Shown: positions 8,348 to 18,734 of the stretch, piece by piece
Layout of the letters: each line of letters opens with the position of its first letter
Position numbering within the stretch: the stretch's first letter is position 1
DNA from: Curtobacterium sp. VKM Ac-1376
GTDB lineage: Bacteria; Actinomycetota; Actinomycetes; Actinomycetales; Microbacteriaceae
Length of the DNA stretch: 64,000 nt
Assembly (NCBI RefSeq): GCF_015351025.1
Contig: NZ_JADKRV010000003.1
Span: 186,001-250,000, forward strand
Reading direction: 5' to 3'
Notes under the pieces: model-generated
Database searches by the model: none
What the model was told of the DNA's origin: nothing
What the model saw: only the letters and a program-made list of their open reading frames with translations
Position numbers and translations under genes: made by a program

Positions 8348-11011
8348 ATGACCCTCGAACGCGAGGAACTCCGCGACGGCTGGACCGTGACGATCGCGGG
8401 CGACGCCGTCCCCGCGGGCGCCCCGTCCGACATCGCGGGACGCACCATCCCGGCGACGGTGCCGGGGCAGGTGCACACCGACCTGGAGCGGGAGGGTCTG
8501 CTGCCGGACCCGACGTTCCACCTGAACGAGCAGGCCGCCAAGTGGGTCGGCCGTGCCGACTGGGCCTACCGGCGCGCGGTCGACGTCGACCCGCGGGGAC
8601 ACGAGCGCGTCGACCTGGTCTGCGACGGTCTCGACACCGTCGCCGAGCTGAGCCTGGACGGCGTCGTCGTCGGCACCACCCGGAACATGCACCGTCGCTA
8701 CCGGTTCGACACCCGCGTGCAGACCGGCTCGGGTGACACGACGAAGGATCTCGAGATCCTGTTCGAGTCCCCGTACCGCGAGGCCGGACGCGTCGCCGCG
8801 AGGGCCGGCAGCATGCCCGGCCCCTACGACGAGCCGTTCCCGTACATCCGCAAGATGGCGTCGAACTTCGGCTGGGACTGGGGCCTCACGGCCGTCACGA
8901 GCGGCCCGTGGCGGCCCGTCGCCGTCGAACGCTGGTCGACGGCACGACTGCGCGAGGTCCGCCCCCTCGTCGACGTCGAGGCGGGCGAGGGCGTGCTCGA
9001 CGCGCACATCACCGTCGAGCGCTCGGGCATGAACGACCTGGACCAGGACGGCGAGGACGACGACCTCGTCCTCGTCGTCACCGTGAGCGGGGAGACCGAG
9101 GACGGCAGGACCACGCGCCAGCGCTCCCGGGCGCAGCTGACCCCGAAGGACGACGAGACGGTCGTCACGGTGCGGGTGCCGGAGGCGCGGCGCTGGTGGC
9201 CCCGCGGCTACGGCGAGCAGTCGCAGTACGACGTGGTGGTCGAGCTGCAGACGGTGGACGGCGAGGTCCTCGACCGGGACACGTTCCGCACCGGCTTCCG
9301 GTCGACGCGGATCGACACCAAGGTCGACGGTGTCGGCCGCCCCTTCGGCGTCCACGTCAACGGCACGCTCATCGACGTCCGCGGCGTCAACTGGATCCCG
9401 GACGACGTGATCATCTCGCGGGTCGACCGCGCCCGGCTCCTCGCTCGGTTGGCGGCGGCGGCGGCGCTCGGCACGAACCTGGTGCGGGTGTGGGGCGGCG
9501 GCGTGTACGAATCGCGCGACTTCTACGAGGTCTGCGACGAACTCGGCCTGCTCGTCTGGCAGGACTTCCCGTTCGCCTGCGCGGCCTACCCCGAGATCGA
9601 GCCGATCCGCAGCGAGGTCATCGCCGAGGCGCGGGACAACGTCGCCCGGCTGGCGCGGCACCCCTCGCTGGTGGTGTGGAACGGCAACAACGAGAACATC
9701 TGGCTGCACGACGCCGACGACTGGGGTTCGACGTTGGGAGACCGCGGCTGGGGCCTCGACTACTACCTGGACCTGCTGCCGACGATCGTCGACGCGGTCG
9801 ACCCGTCGCGCTTCTACACGGTGGCCTCGCCGTGGTCCGGGTCCGAGTCGCTGCCCGCGAACGACGTGGACCACGAGACGCACCACTCGTGGGACGTCTG
9901 GAACCGCCTGCCCGACAGCGCGTACCGCGAGTCCGTGCCCCGCTTCGTGTCCGAGTTCGGCTGGCAGGCGCCGCCTGCCTGGCGGACCCTGCGCGACGGG
10001 GTGGCCGACGAGGTGCTCGGGGTCGACTCGCCCGGGGTCGTCCACCACCAGAAGGCGACCGACGGGATGGGCAAGCTCGCCCGCGGGCTCGAGCCCCGGT
10101 TCGGCGGCGGTCCCTTCTCGTTCGACGCCTGGCACTACCTGACGCAGCTGCAGCAGGCGCGGGCGATCGCGACGGGCGTCGAGCACTGGCGCACGCACTG
10201 GCCGCGCAACACCGGGGTCGTGGTGTGGCAGCTCAACGACCTGTGGCCGGTGTCGTCGTGGTCGGCCATCGACTCGGCGGGACGGCTCAAGCCGCTGGCG
10301 CACGAGCTGCGCCGCTTGTACGACGACGTCCTGCTGACGATCCGTCCGGTCTCGTCGGTCACCGCCGACCTGTCGGCTGCGGCCGACCGGCCCGGAGGCC
10401 CGGATCACCCGGGTGGCCCGGCTCCCGTCGACGAGACCGCCGACCTGGGCGAGCTGGCGGACACGCTCTCCCTGGGCGTCTCGCCCGGGTCCTTCGGGTC
10501 GTCGCCCGTCGAGGTCGCCGTGCGCTCGGCGCGGGGCGGTCACGACAGCGTGGTCCGGGTCCGTCGGATCACCACGGCCGGCGCGATCCTCGCCGAGGTC
10601 TCGGTGCCCGTCCGGTTGTCAGCGGCCGGCGTCGCGGTCGTGTCCCTGCCCGAGTCCGTCGGCGTCGTGGACGACCCGGCGGGTGAGCTCGTCGTCGCGG
10701 ACATGGACTGGCGCCGGGCGGTGTGGACCCCCGGGCCCGAGTCCGCGATGCGGTGGGAGCCAGCGCGCTACCGGACCTCGTTCGCCGTCGTCGACGGCGG
10801 TCTGGACATGCTGGTCGAGGCCGAGTCGCTGGTGCGCGACCTGCTGGTGCAGCCGGACCGGGTCGCCGAGTCCGGCACGGTCGACCGTGGGTTCATGACC
10901 CTGTTGCCCGGGGAACGGGTGGTCTTCCGGCTGACCGGCGTGACCGAGGCGGACATCCCGGCGCTGCGCGAGGCGCCCGTGCTCTGGAGCATCGACCAGG
11001 TGCTCGGGTGA
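8348..11011 (+). CDS. Beta-mannosidase, glycoside hydrolase family 2
   Basis: An 887-residue GH2 enzyme expected to release beta-1,4-linked mannose from the non-reducing ends of mannans and N-glycan fragments. The sugar-binding domain contains SNFGWDWGL (about residues 172-180). The catalytic barrel has WNGNNE, with the acid/base Glu at about 449, and SEFGW, with the nucleophile Glu at about 536. No signal peptide, so the enzyme is likely cytoplasmic and acts on imported oligosaccharides. The ATG at 8348 is preceded by GAGAAGGA at good spacing; homology does not extend upstream. The gene stands alone, divergent from a small hypothetical gene, in a 239-bp gap containing the palindrome GTTGCAAC near 8270. 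Confidence 0.9.
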   Translation: MTLEREELRDGWTVTIAGDAVPAGAPSDIAGRTIPATVPGQVHTDLEREGLLPDPTFHLNEQAAKWVGRADWAYRRAVDVDPRGHERVDLVCDGLDTVAELSLDGVVVGTTRNMHRRYRFDTRVQTGSGDTTKDLEILFESPYREAGRVAARAGSMPGPYDEPFPYIRKMASNFGWDWGLTAVTSGPWRPVAVERWSTARLREVRPLVDVEAGEGVLDAHITVERSGMNDLDQDGEDDDLVLVVTVSGETEDGRTTRQRSRAQLTPKDDETVVTVRVPEARRWWPRGYGEQSQYDVVVELQTVDGEVLDRDTFRTGFRSTRIDTKVDGVGRPFGVHVNGTLIDVRGVNWIPDDVIISRVDRARLLARLAAAAALGTNLVRVWGGGVYESRDFYEVCDELGLLVWQDFPFACAAYPEIEPIRSEVIAEARDNVARLARHPSLVVWNGNNENIWLHDADDWGSTLGDRGWGLDYYLDLLPTIVDAVDPSRFYTVASPWSGSESLPANDVDHETHHSWDVWNRLPDSAYRESVPRFVSEFGWQAPPAWRTLRDGVADEVLGVDSPGVVHHQKATDGMGKLARGLEPRFGGGPFSFDAWHYLTQLQQARAIATGVEHWRTHWPRNTGVVVWQLNDLWPVSSWSAIDSAGRLKPLAHELRRLYDDVLLTIRPVSSVTADLSAAADRPGGPDHPGGPAPVDETADLGELADTLSLGVSPGSFGSSPVEVAVRSARGGHDSVVRVRRITTAGAILAEVSVPVRLSAAGVAVVSLPESVGVVDDPAGELVVADMDWRRAVWTPGPESAMRWEPARYRTSFAVVDGGLDMLVEAESLVRDLLVQPDRVAESGTVDRGFMTLLPGERVVFRLTGVTEADIPALREAPVLWSIDQVLG

Positions 11012-11181
11012 GGGGGGCGCCCTAAGGGGAGGGGCTCGGGGCTTCCCTGAGCGAACGGTGTCGGTTCCTCGGCCCGGCCTGGGCATCCAGGGACGGGGGA
11101 GCTACGATGGGTCCACACGGACTTCCGCCGCGTTGGTCGACGACGACCAGCAGACGGCGACCAGTTCCAGATCAAGGAGTC

Positions 11182-11469
11182 ATGATGCTCGGAAACCTCG
11201 GCGGCATTCACCTGCTGATCATCCTCGGGATCGTCATCCTGCTGTTCGGGGCGACCAAGCTCCCGGCCCTCGCGAAGGGCCTCGGCCAGTCGATCAACAT
11301 CTTCAAGAAGGAGATGTCCGACGACGAGAAGAAGGCTCAGGCCGACGGCGCCGCGCAGAACGGCACGGTCCACACCGCGACCGTGCAGAACGTCCCCGCC
11401 GAGCCCGCTGCCGGTCCGGTCCTGAACCCCGGATCGAGCGCGCAGCCGAACACCGACTCCCGGCGGTAG
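11182..11469 (+). CDS. tatA: Twin-arginine translocase subunit TatA
   Basis: A 95-residue protein with the TatA/E plan: a short N-terminus, one membrane helix (about residues 9-22), the FG hinge (LLFGATKLP), an amphipathic helix ([17 protein letters not shown]) and a charged, disordered tail. TatA oligomers form the passage for folded proteins with twin-arginine signals. TatB and TatC are not in the window. AAGGAG lies before two adjacent ATG codons (11182 and 11185); spacing fits 11185 slightly better. A TACGAT -10-like box is near 11102. Confidence 0.9.
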   Translation: MMLGNLGGIHLLIILGIVILLFGATKLPALAKGLGQSINIFKKEMSDDEKKAQADGAAQNGTVHTATVQNVPAEPAAGPVLNPGSSAQPNTDSRR

Positions 11470-11495
11470 GACACCCAGCCCCGTCCTGTCGGCAA

Positions 11496-11522
11496 CCCCC
11501 GCGACCACTGTGGTCGCGGGGG
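11496..11522 (+). terminator. Intrinsic terminator after tatA
   Basis: Perfect 13-bp arms CCCCCGCGACCAC and GTGGTCGCGGGGG around a single T, followed by CTTCGTCG, which is only weakly T-rich. Confidence 0.8.
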
Positions 11523-11594
11523 CTTCGTCGTACGGGGCTTCGTCTACGGGTCTTCGCCAGGGAGTGTGCGCCGGAATACGCCGGTGCGGACGCA

Positions 11595-11617
11595 AGTTGA
11601 GTGGAGTAGACTCAACT
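11595..11617. promoter_or_regulatory. HAIR operator (HspR site) upstream of clpB
   Basis: Perfect 8-bp arms AGTTGAGT and ACTCAACT separated by exactly 7 bases, 31 bases before the clpB start. The HspR-associated inverted repeat consensus is CTTGAGT-N7-ACTCAAG; this site matches TTGAGT-N7-ACTCAA fully. It predicts that HspR represses clpB in the absence of heat stress. HspR is not encoded in the window. Confidence 0.85.
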
Positions 11618-11648
11618 ACAGGACCACCGCAATGAAAGGACGGAACGC

Positions 11649-13817
<2,169 letters not shown>

Positions 13818-13844
13818 CGCGGCGCGTGACGGCGGCCTCCGGGA

Positions 13845-13879
13845 GGCCCGGCACCGGTTCCTGGGACCGGTGCCGGGCC
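13845..13879 (+). terminator. Terminator after clpB
   Basis: Perfect 14-bp arms GGCCCGGCACCGGT and ACCGGTGCCGGGCC with a 7-base loop, followed by GTTCGTCT. Confidence 0.75.
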
Positions 13880-13899
13880 GTTCGTCTACGGTCCAGGGC

Positions 13900-14454
13900 A
13901 TGCCTGAGATCCGCGCGATTCGCCGCATCACCGACGCCGTCGAGCACGCGAGCGTGCTCGACAAGGCGATCGACGTCGACCGTGCCGTCGTGAACGCCCT
14001 GGCCAAGCCGAAGGCCCTGCGGCAGCTGCTGCACGGTGTGCCGTTCGGTCACCCGATCCACCCGCTCATGGTCCAGGTGCCGCTCGGTGCCTGGATCTCC
14101 GCCGCGGTGCTCGACCTGGTCGGCGGGAAGGGCAACGCGAAGGCCGCGAAGACCCTGGTCGGCGTCGGGGTCGTCTCCGCCGGCAGTGCCTCGGTCGCCG
14201 GGTACGTCGACTGGTCGGAGCTGAACCGCGAGCAACTGCGGACCGGGTGGGTGCACCAGGCGGTGAACTGGACCGGACTGTCGCTCTACGGGCTCTCGTG
14301 GATGCAGCGGAAGCGCGGCAACCACGGTGCCGGCAAGCTGCTCGGGTTCGCGGGGCTGGCCGTCGTCAGCGTCGGCGGGTACCTCGGCGGGCACCTGTCC
14401 TACCGGCAGCGTGCCGGCGTGAGCGAACACGGCGAGGTGCCGTACGACGCCTGA
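13900..14454 (+). CDS. DUF2231 membrane protein
   Basis: A 184-residue protein with the DUF2231 signature GHPIHPLMVQVPLGAW (about residues 49-64) followed by four likely membrane segments (ISAAVLDLVG, VGVGVVSAGSASVAGY, WTGLSLYGLSW, LLGFAGLAVVSVGGYLGG). The family has no established biochemical role; in other bacteria it is found near cytochrome or Rieske-type redox genes, and the paired His residues suggest heme or metal binding, which is inference. The ATG at 13900 is chosen; an upstream in-frame ATG falls inside the clpB terminator. It is 45 bases upstream of the response regulator. Confidence 0.75.
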   Translation: MPEIRAIRRITDAVEHASVLDKAIDVDRAVVNALAKPKALRQLLHGVPFGHPIHPLMVQVPLGAWISAAVLDLVGGKGNAKAAKTLVGVGVVSAGSASVAGYVDWSELNREQLRTGWVHQAVNWTGLSLYGLSWMQRKRGNHGAGKLLGFAGLAVVSVGGYLGGHLSYRQRAGVSEHGEVPYDA

Positions 14455-14476
14455 CCCCGCTCACAGGGAGCAGAGA

Positions 14477-14498
14477 GGTACGTCACGTGTGATGTACC
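14477..14498. promoter_or_regulatory. Inverted repeat at the response-regulator start
   Basis: Arms GGTACGTCAC and GTGATGTACC (9 of 10 paired, 2-base centre) end one base before the ATG at 14500. The site covers where a ribosome-binding site should be, and none is seen, so it could be an operator over a near-leaderless start or an RNA hairpin. Confidence 0.4.
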
Positions 14499-14499
14499 G

Positions 14500-15153
14500 A
14501 TGCGCGTACTCGTGGTGGACGACGAACGGGCCCTCGCGGACCTGGTCGCGACGGGCCTGACCCGGCAGGACATGGCGGTGGACGTCGCCTACCGCGGCGA
14601 CGACGCCGACGAGCTGCTGGCGGTGCACGACTACGACGTCGTCGTGCTCGACCGTGACGTCCCAGGGCTGCACGGCGACGAGGTCGCACGCCGCCTCAGC
14701 GCGCGCGGTGCGCTCACGCGGATTCTCATGCTCACCGCCGCGACGACGTTGAGCGACCGGGTGCAGGGGCTCGAGCTCGGTGCCGACGACTACCTGACCA
14801 AGCCGTTCGAGTACCCCGAACTCGTCGCCCGGGTCCGCGCGCTCGGTCGGCGGAGCGTCGCACCCGTCGCGCCGGTGCTCGAACGTGCGGGGCTCGTCGT
14901 CGACACGAACCGGCGGATGGCGACGCGCGACGGACGGCCGCTCGACCTGACCTCGAAGGAACTCGGGGTGCTCGAAGCACTGCTCCGCGCCGACGGCCGC
15001 GTCGTGTCGGCCGAGGAGCTGCTCGAGAAGGTCTGGGACATGAACGTCGACCCGTTCACCGCCGCGGTCCGCGTGACGATGTCGAAGCTCCGCCGGAAGG
15101 TCGGGGACCCGGACCCGATCCGGACGGTGCCCGGCCAGGGCTACGCGCTGTGA
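14500..15153 (+). CDS. OmpR-family response regulator
   Basis: A 217-residue two-domain regulator. The receiver domain starts MRVLVVDDE, with the phospho-acceptor Asp at about 51 (VVVLDRDVPG) and the conserved Lys in YLTKPF. The C-terminal winged helix (about residues 125-217) has LTSKELGVLEALL and VRVTMSKLRRKVGDPD, typical of OmpR/PhoB. It heads a six-gene cluster with a kinase, a lipoprotein and an ABC exporter, so it probably controls that exporter in response to an envelope signal. Its stop overlaps the kinase start by 4 bases. Confidence 0.92.
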   Translation: MRVLVVDDERALADLVATGLTRQDMAVDVAYRGDDADELLAVHDYDVVVLDRDVPGLHGDEVARRLSARGALTRILMLTAATTLSDRVQGLELGADDYLTKPFEYPELVARVRALGRRSVAPVAPVLERAGLVVDTNRRMATRDGRPLDLTSKELGVLEALLRADGRVVSAEELLEKVWDMNVDPFTAAVRVTMSKLRRKVGDPDPIRTVPGQGYAL

Positions 15154-16367
15154 GTCCGCGGGCCCGGGGCTGGAGCATCCGGACCCGGACTGCCCTGACG
15201 TTCGCGCTCGCGGCCATGGCGCTGGCGACCGGGGTCGTCGTCTTCACGAACACCATGTCGCTGGCGGGTGTCGGCGCGGGTCTCGACACCGCGGCCGTGC
15301 AGCGCCCGCTGCCCGGATCGGGGAGCGTCACGACCGCACCGGCTCCGATCGAGGTGGACGGAGCCGTTGGGGGTGACGACGACGGGGCGGTGGCGGTGAT
15401 CCGGCTCGTCGCCGCGCAGCAGTGGCAGTGGTCCGCGATCGGCATCGTCGGCGCCGGGATCGCTGCCGGGGGCATCGGCTGGCTCGTCAGCCGCCGGGTC
15501 CTCCGTCCCATCGACCGGATCACCGCGACCGCGAACCGGATCTCGGCCTCGAACCTGCACGAGCGCATCGCGCTGGACGGGCCCGACGACGAACTCCGGC
15601 GGCTCTCGCGCACCGTCGACGACCTGCTGGCCCGCCTGGAGACCGCGTTCGAGAGCCAGCGACGGTTCGTCGCCCAGGCGTCCCACGAACTCCGGACGCC
15701 GCTCGCGGTGCAGCGCGCGGCGGTGCAGATCGGCCTGCACGACGACGCCGACCCCGCAGACGTCCGAGCGGTGCGCGCGGAACTGCTCGATCAGAACCGC
15801 CGGACCGAGCGGTTGGTGGAGTCGCTGCTCGTGCTCGCCGAGGCCGACCGCGGCCTGGCGGGTGCGACGCGTGCTGTCGACCTCGACGAGGTGACCGCCG
15901 AGGTCGTCGCGGGGGCGGCCCGGCACGCGGCCGAGGCGGGGGTGACCCTGACCCACGAGCGCCGTACCGGGCCTCCCGGCCTGGTCGTACCGGGGGAGCC
16001 GACCCTGCTGCGACAGCTGCTCGGCAACCTCGTCGGCAACGCCGTCGAGTACAACGAACCCGGCGGTCGCGTGCGGGTGACCACAGGGCCGGACGGCTTC
16101 GTCGTCGAGAACGGTGGTCCGGTGGTCGCGTCGGACGAGGCAGCGTTGCTCGTCGAGCCGTTCCGTCGCGGCGGGGCGGACGCTGGACGCGGGCAGCACA
16201 GTGGCCTCGGACTGTCCATCGTGGCCGCGATCGTGCACGCGCACGGATGGCAGCTGTCGATCACCGCACGGCCGACCGGCGGGCTGCTCGTCCGGGTCCG
16301 TGTTTCGCCGGTGCAACCAGGCGTGCACGCGGGGCGAAACAGCTCGTCCGCTGTGCTGGAGGCATGA
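15150..16367 (+). CDS. Two-component sensor histidine kinase
   Basis: A 405-residue membrane kinase. Two membrane helices (about residues 13-33 and 92-112) flank an extracytoplasmic loop of about 55 residues that is rich in G, P and D. A HAMP domain follows (SRRVLRPIDRITATANRIS). The dimerization box ASHELRTPL carries the phospho-His at about 179, the N-box is LVGNAVEYN, and the G-box is GLGLSIVAAI. The partner is the regulator upstream, with which it overlaps. The start is GTG at 15150. The last 4 bases overlap the lipoprotein start. Confidence 0.9.
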   Translation: MSPRARGWSIRTRTALTFALAAMALATGVVVFTNTMSLAGVGAGLDTAAVQRPLPGSGSVTTAPAPIEVDGAVGGDDDGAVAVIRLVAAQQWQWSAIGIVGAGIAAGGIGWLVSRRVLRPIDRITATANRISASNLHERIALDGPDDELRRLSRTVDDLLARLETAFESQRRFVAQASHELRTPLAVQRAAVQIGLHDDADPADVRAVRAELLDQNRRTERLVESLLVLAEADRGLAGATRAVDLDEVTAEVVAGAARHAAEAGVTLTHERRTGPPGLVVPGEPTLLRQLLGNLVGNAVEYNEPGGRVRVTTGPDGFVVENGGPVVASDEAALLVEPFRRGGADAGRGQHSGLGLSIVAAIVHAHGWQLSITARPTGGLLVRVRVSPVQPGVHAGRNSSSAVLEA

Positions 16368-16882
16368 ACCACACCACGATGACGATGACCCGTCGCAACC
16401 GGTCCCTGATGAGTGCGGCCGCGGCGGTGGTCCTGCTGCCCCTGCTGCTGGTCGGCTGCTCGGACGCGACGCCGGACGACGACACGGCGACGGCAGCCGG
16501 GGGTGCCGCGCCCGGAGTCGCCCTCGCCGAGTGCCTGCGCGACCGCGGGTACGACATGCCCGACCCGGGCACCGGCGGCGGGTCGATGCAGCTCAGCGCA
16601 CCCGACGGCGTCGACCCCGAGCAGTACCAGGAAGACCTCAAGGGGTGTGTCGACGACTCGGCAGCTGCCGGGGATGCACAGGGCGCACAGCCGATTCCCG
16701 GCAGCGAGGAGATCGCCCGGAAGACGGCGGAGTGCCTGCGGGAGCAGGGGTTCCCGGACTACCCCGACGACCAGGAGGCGCAGGCCCGGTACCAGCCGGA
16801 TGACCAGTCGGCGTTCGACGAGGCCGCCGGCCCCTGCTCCGACGCGGCCTTCGAGGCTGTCCGGGGCGGAGCCGGGTCGTGA
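16364..16882 (+). CDS. Small lipoprotein of the exporter operon
   Basis: A 172-residue lipoprotein with a lipobox LLVGC (Cys at about 32). The mature part is acidic and has two repeats of the pattern xAECLRxxGxxxPD (ALAECLRDRGYDMPDP and TAECLREQGFPDYPDD), with five Cys after the lipid-anchor Cys, some likely disulfide-bonded. Similar lipoproteins are often found beside MacAB-like exporters in Actinobacteria; a role as extracytoplasmic sensor or accessory is inference. It has GGAGG before its ATG and overlaps both neighbours by 4 bases. Confidence 0.8.
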   Translation: MNHTTMTMTRRNRSLMSAAAAVVLLPLLLVGCSDATPDDDTATAAGGAAPGVALAECLRDRGYDMPDPGTGGGSMQLSAPDGVDPEQYQEDLKGCVDDSAAAGDAQGAQPIPGSEEIARKTAECLREQGFPDYPDDQEAQARYQPDDQSAFDEAAGPCSDAAFEAVRGGAGS

Positions 16883-18000
16883 CCCGCCGTCGCTCCCGTC
16901 GCCGGACGGTCGTGTCGGTGTGCCTCGTCGCGGCGGTGACCGCGGGTGCCGGGACGTGGGCCCTCGCCACGGTGCCGAGTGGTCCGGGCGCTTCGGCCAG
17001 CAGCGAGGCGCGCGGCGGGACCGCGTCGACCGGAGCCACCGCCACGGTCACGCGCGGCGACCTGACCGACTCGAAGGTGTTCGCCGGGACGCTCGGCTAC
17101 GGCGCGCCATCGGGGGTCCCCGGTGCCGCCGCCGGCACGATCACCTGGCTGCCCCGCCCCGGCGCCGTGATCGAACGCGACGGGGTGCTGTACGCCGTCG
17201 ACGAGCGGGACGTCCGGACCATGTACGGCACCGTGCCGCTCTGGCGTGACCTGGAGCGGGGGCTGCAGGGCGCCGACGTGCGCCAGCTCAACGAGAACCT
17301 GGCCGCGCTCGGGTACGACGTGTCCGTGGACGACCGGTTCGGCCCCCGGACCGAGCGGGCCGTCCGGCAGTGGCACGATGACCGCGGGCACGAGGTGACC
17401 GCGGTGCTGACGGCGGACGACGTCGCCTTCGTGAACGGCGCGTTCCGGGTCGCCTCGGTCGACGGTCGGCTCGGGGACCACCTGGCCGGCGGCGCAGGAG
17501 CGGGTACGGACGCGGGCGGCGCCGGCAGCACGGGCTCGGGTGCGGCCGCCGACGTGCTGCAGGTCACGAGCACCCGGCGCGTCGTCAAGGCGACCGTGCC
17601 CCAGCGTGACGCCGAGCGGCTCGCGGTCGGCACCGACGTCGAGGTCCGGGTCAACGGCGCCGGGGCCGCCATGCCCGGTTCCGTCGTCGATGTGCAGCCG
17701 ACGACGAGCGAGGACGGCGGCACGGCCGTCGACGTCTCGGTGTCGTTCGACCCGGGGAAGCGCTCCCTGCCCGCGGCCGCGTCCGCGCAGGTCGACGCGA
17801 AGGGCGCCTCCGAGAGCGACGTCCTGTCCGTGCCCGTCGCCGCACTCGTCGCGGGTGCCGGTGGCCGGTACGCCGTCGACGTCGTGCAGCGGGACGGCAC
17901 GACGGAGCGGGTCCGGGTCGAGCCGGGCTTCAGCGCGGACGGACGGGTCGCGGTCGCCGGCGACCTGGCCGCCGGCGACCGCGTGGTGGTGCCCGGATGA
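16879..18000 (+). CDS. HlyD/MacA-like adaptor with peptidoglycan-binding domain
   Basis: A 373-residue protein with an N-terminal membrane anchor (about residues 11-29) and a beta-barrel/lipoyl-like core. A peptidoglycan-binding module (PG_binding_1) is at about residues 134-172, with LNENLAALGYDVSVDDRFG and TERAVRQWHDD. C-terminal strands resemble membrane-fusion proteins. In Gram-positives such adaptors link an ABC exporter to the wall, which the wall-binding module supports. The start is GTG at 16879 overlapping the lipoprotein stop. It is translationally coupled to the ATPase gene. Confidence 0.82.
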   Translation: MTRRRSRRRTVVSVCLVAAVTAGAGTWALATVPSGPGASASSEARGGTASTGATATVTRGDLTDSKVFAGTLGYGAPSGVPGAAAGTITWLPRPGAVIERDGVLYAVDERDVRTMYGTVPLWRDLERGLQGADVRQLNENLAALGYDVSVDDRFGPRTERAVRQWHDDRGHEVTAVLTADDVAFVNGAFRVASVDGRLGDHLAGGAGAGTDAGGAGSTGSGAAADVLQVTSTRRVVKATVPQRDAERLAVGTDVEVRVNGAGAAMPGSVVDVQPTTSEDGGTAVDVSVSFDPGKRSLPAAASAQVDAKGASESDVLSVPVAALVAGAGGRYAVDVVQRDGTTERVRVEPGFSADGRVAVAGDLAAGDRVVVPG

Positions 18001-18734
18001 GCGCCGCCGTGCTTCCACCCGACTCCGTCCTGTCGCTCCGGGACGTCACGAAGACCTACGGTGGCGTCGAGGCGCTGCGCGGGGTGTCGCTCGAGGTCAC
18101 CTCGGGGGAGCTCGTCGCGGTCGTCGGCCCGTCGGGGTCGGGCAAGTCGACGATGCTCAACGTCGTCGGGACGCTCGACCGTCCCACGTCCGGCACGGTG
18201 ACGATCGCCGGCAACGACGTCGCGACGATGTCCGACGACGCCCTGTCCGAACTCCGTGCCGACCACATCGGGTTCGTCTTCCAGCACTTCCACCTGCAGG
18301 CCGGCGCGACCGCCACCGAGAACGTCGCCGACGGGCTGCTCTACCAGGGCGTGCCCCGGCGCGAACGGCACCGTCTGGCGGTCGAGGCCCTGGGCCGCGT
18401 GGGCCTGGCGCACCGGGTGGACCACCGACCGCACCAGCTCTCCGGCGGGGAGCGCCAACGCGTCGCCATCGCGCGAGCCGTCGTCGGCGACCCGACGATC
18501 CTGCTCGCCGACGAACCCACGGGAGCGCTCGACACGGCGTCCGGTGCCGCGGTCGTCGAGCTCCTGCGGGAGCTCAACGCGGCGGACACGACGGTCGTGG
18601 TCATCACGCACGACCTGGAGCTCGCGGCGTCGCTGCCCCGACAGGTCCGGATGCGCGACGGCCGGGTCGAGCAGGACATCGCGCCGATCGTCGGCGACCC
18701 CGCGAGGGTCGTCGTCGACGAGGTCGCCCGGTGA
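17997..18734 (+). CDS. ABC transporter ATPase (LolD/MacB type)
   Basis: A 245-residue ATPase with Walker A GPSGSGKST, signature LSGGERQRVAIARA, and Walker B with downstream motif ILLADEPTGALD. These are typical of the MacB/LolD/FtsE group, which works with FtsX-like permeases in mechanotransmission rather than classical channel transport. The next gene encodes the permease. The ATG at 17997 overlaps the adaptor stop. Confidence 0.92.
   Translation: MSAAVLPPDSVLSLRDVTKTYGGVEALRGVSLEVTSGELVAVVGPSGSGKSTMLNVVGTLDRPTSGTVTIAGNDVATMSDDALSELRADHIGFVFQHFHLQAGATATENVADGLLYQGVPRRERHRLAVEALGRVGLAHRVDHRPHQLSGGERQRVAIARAVVGDPTILLADEPTGALDTASGAAVVELLRELNAADTTVVVITHDLELAASLPRQVRMRDGRVEQDIAPIVGDPARVVVDEVAR

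Noticed and set aside
8171-10543. A 790-codon frame antisense to the beta-mannosidase
   Set aside because: Low-complexity R/D/V/G composition with no domain; the sense gene has intact GH2 catalytic motifs.
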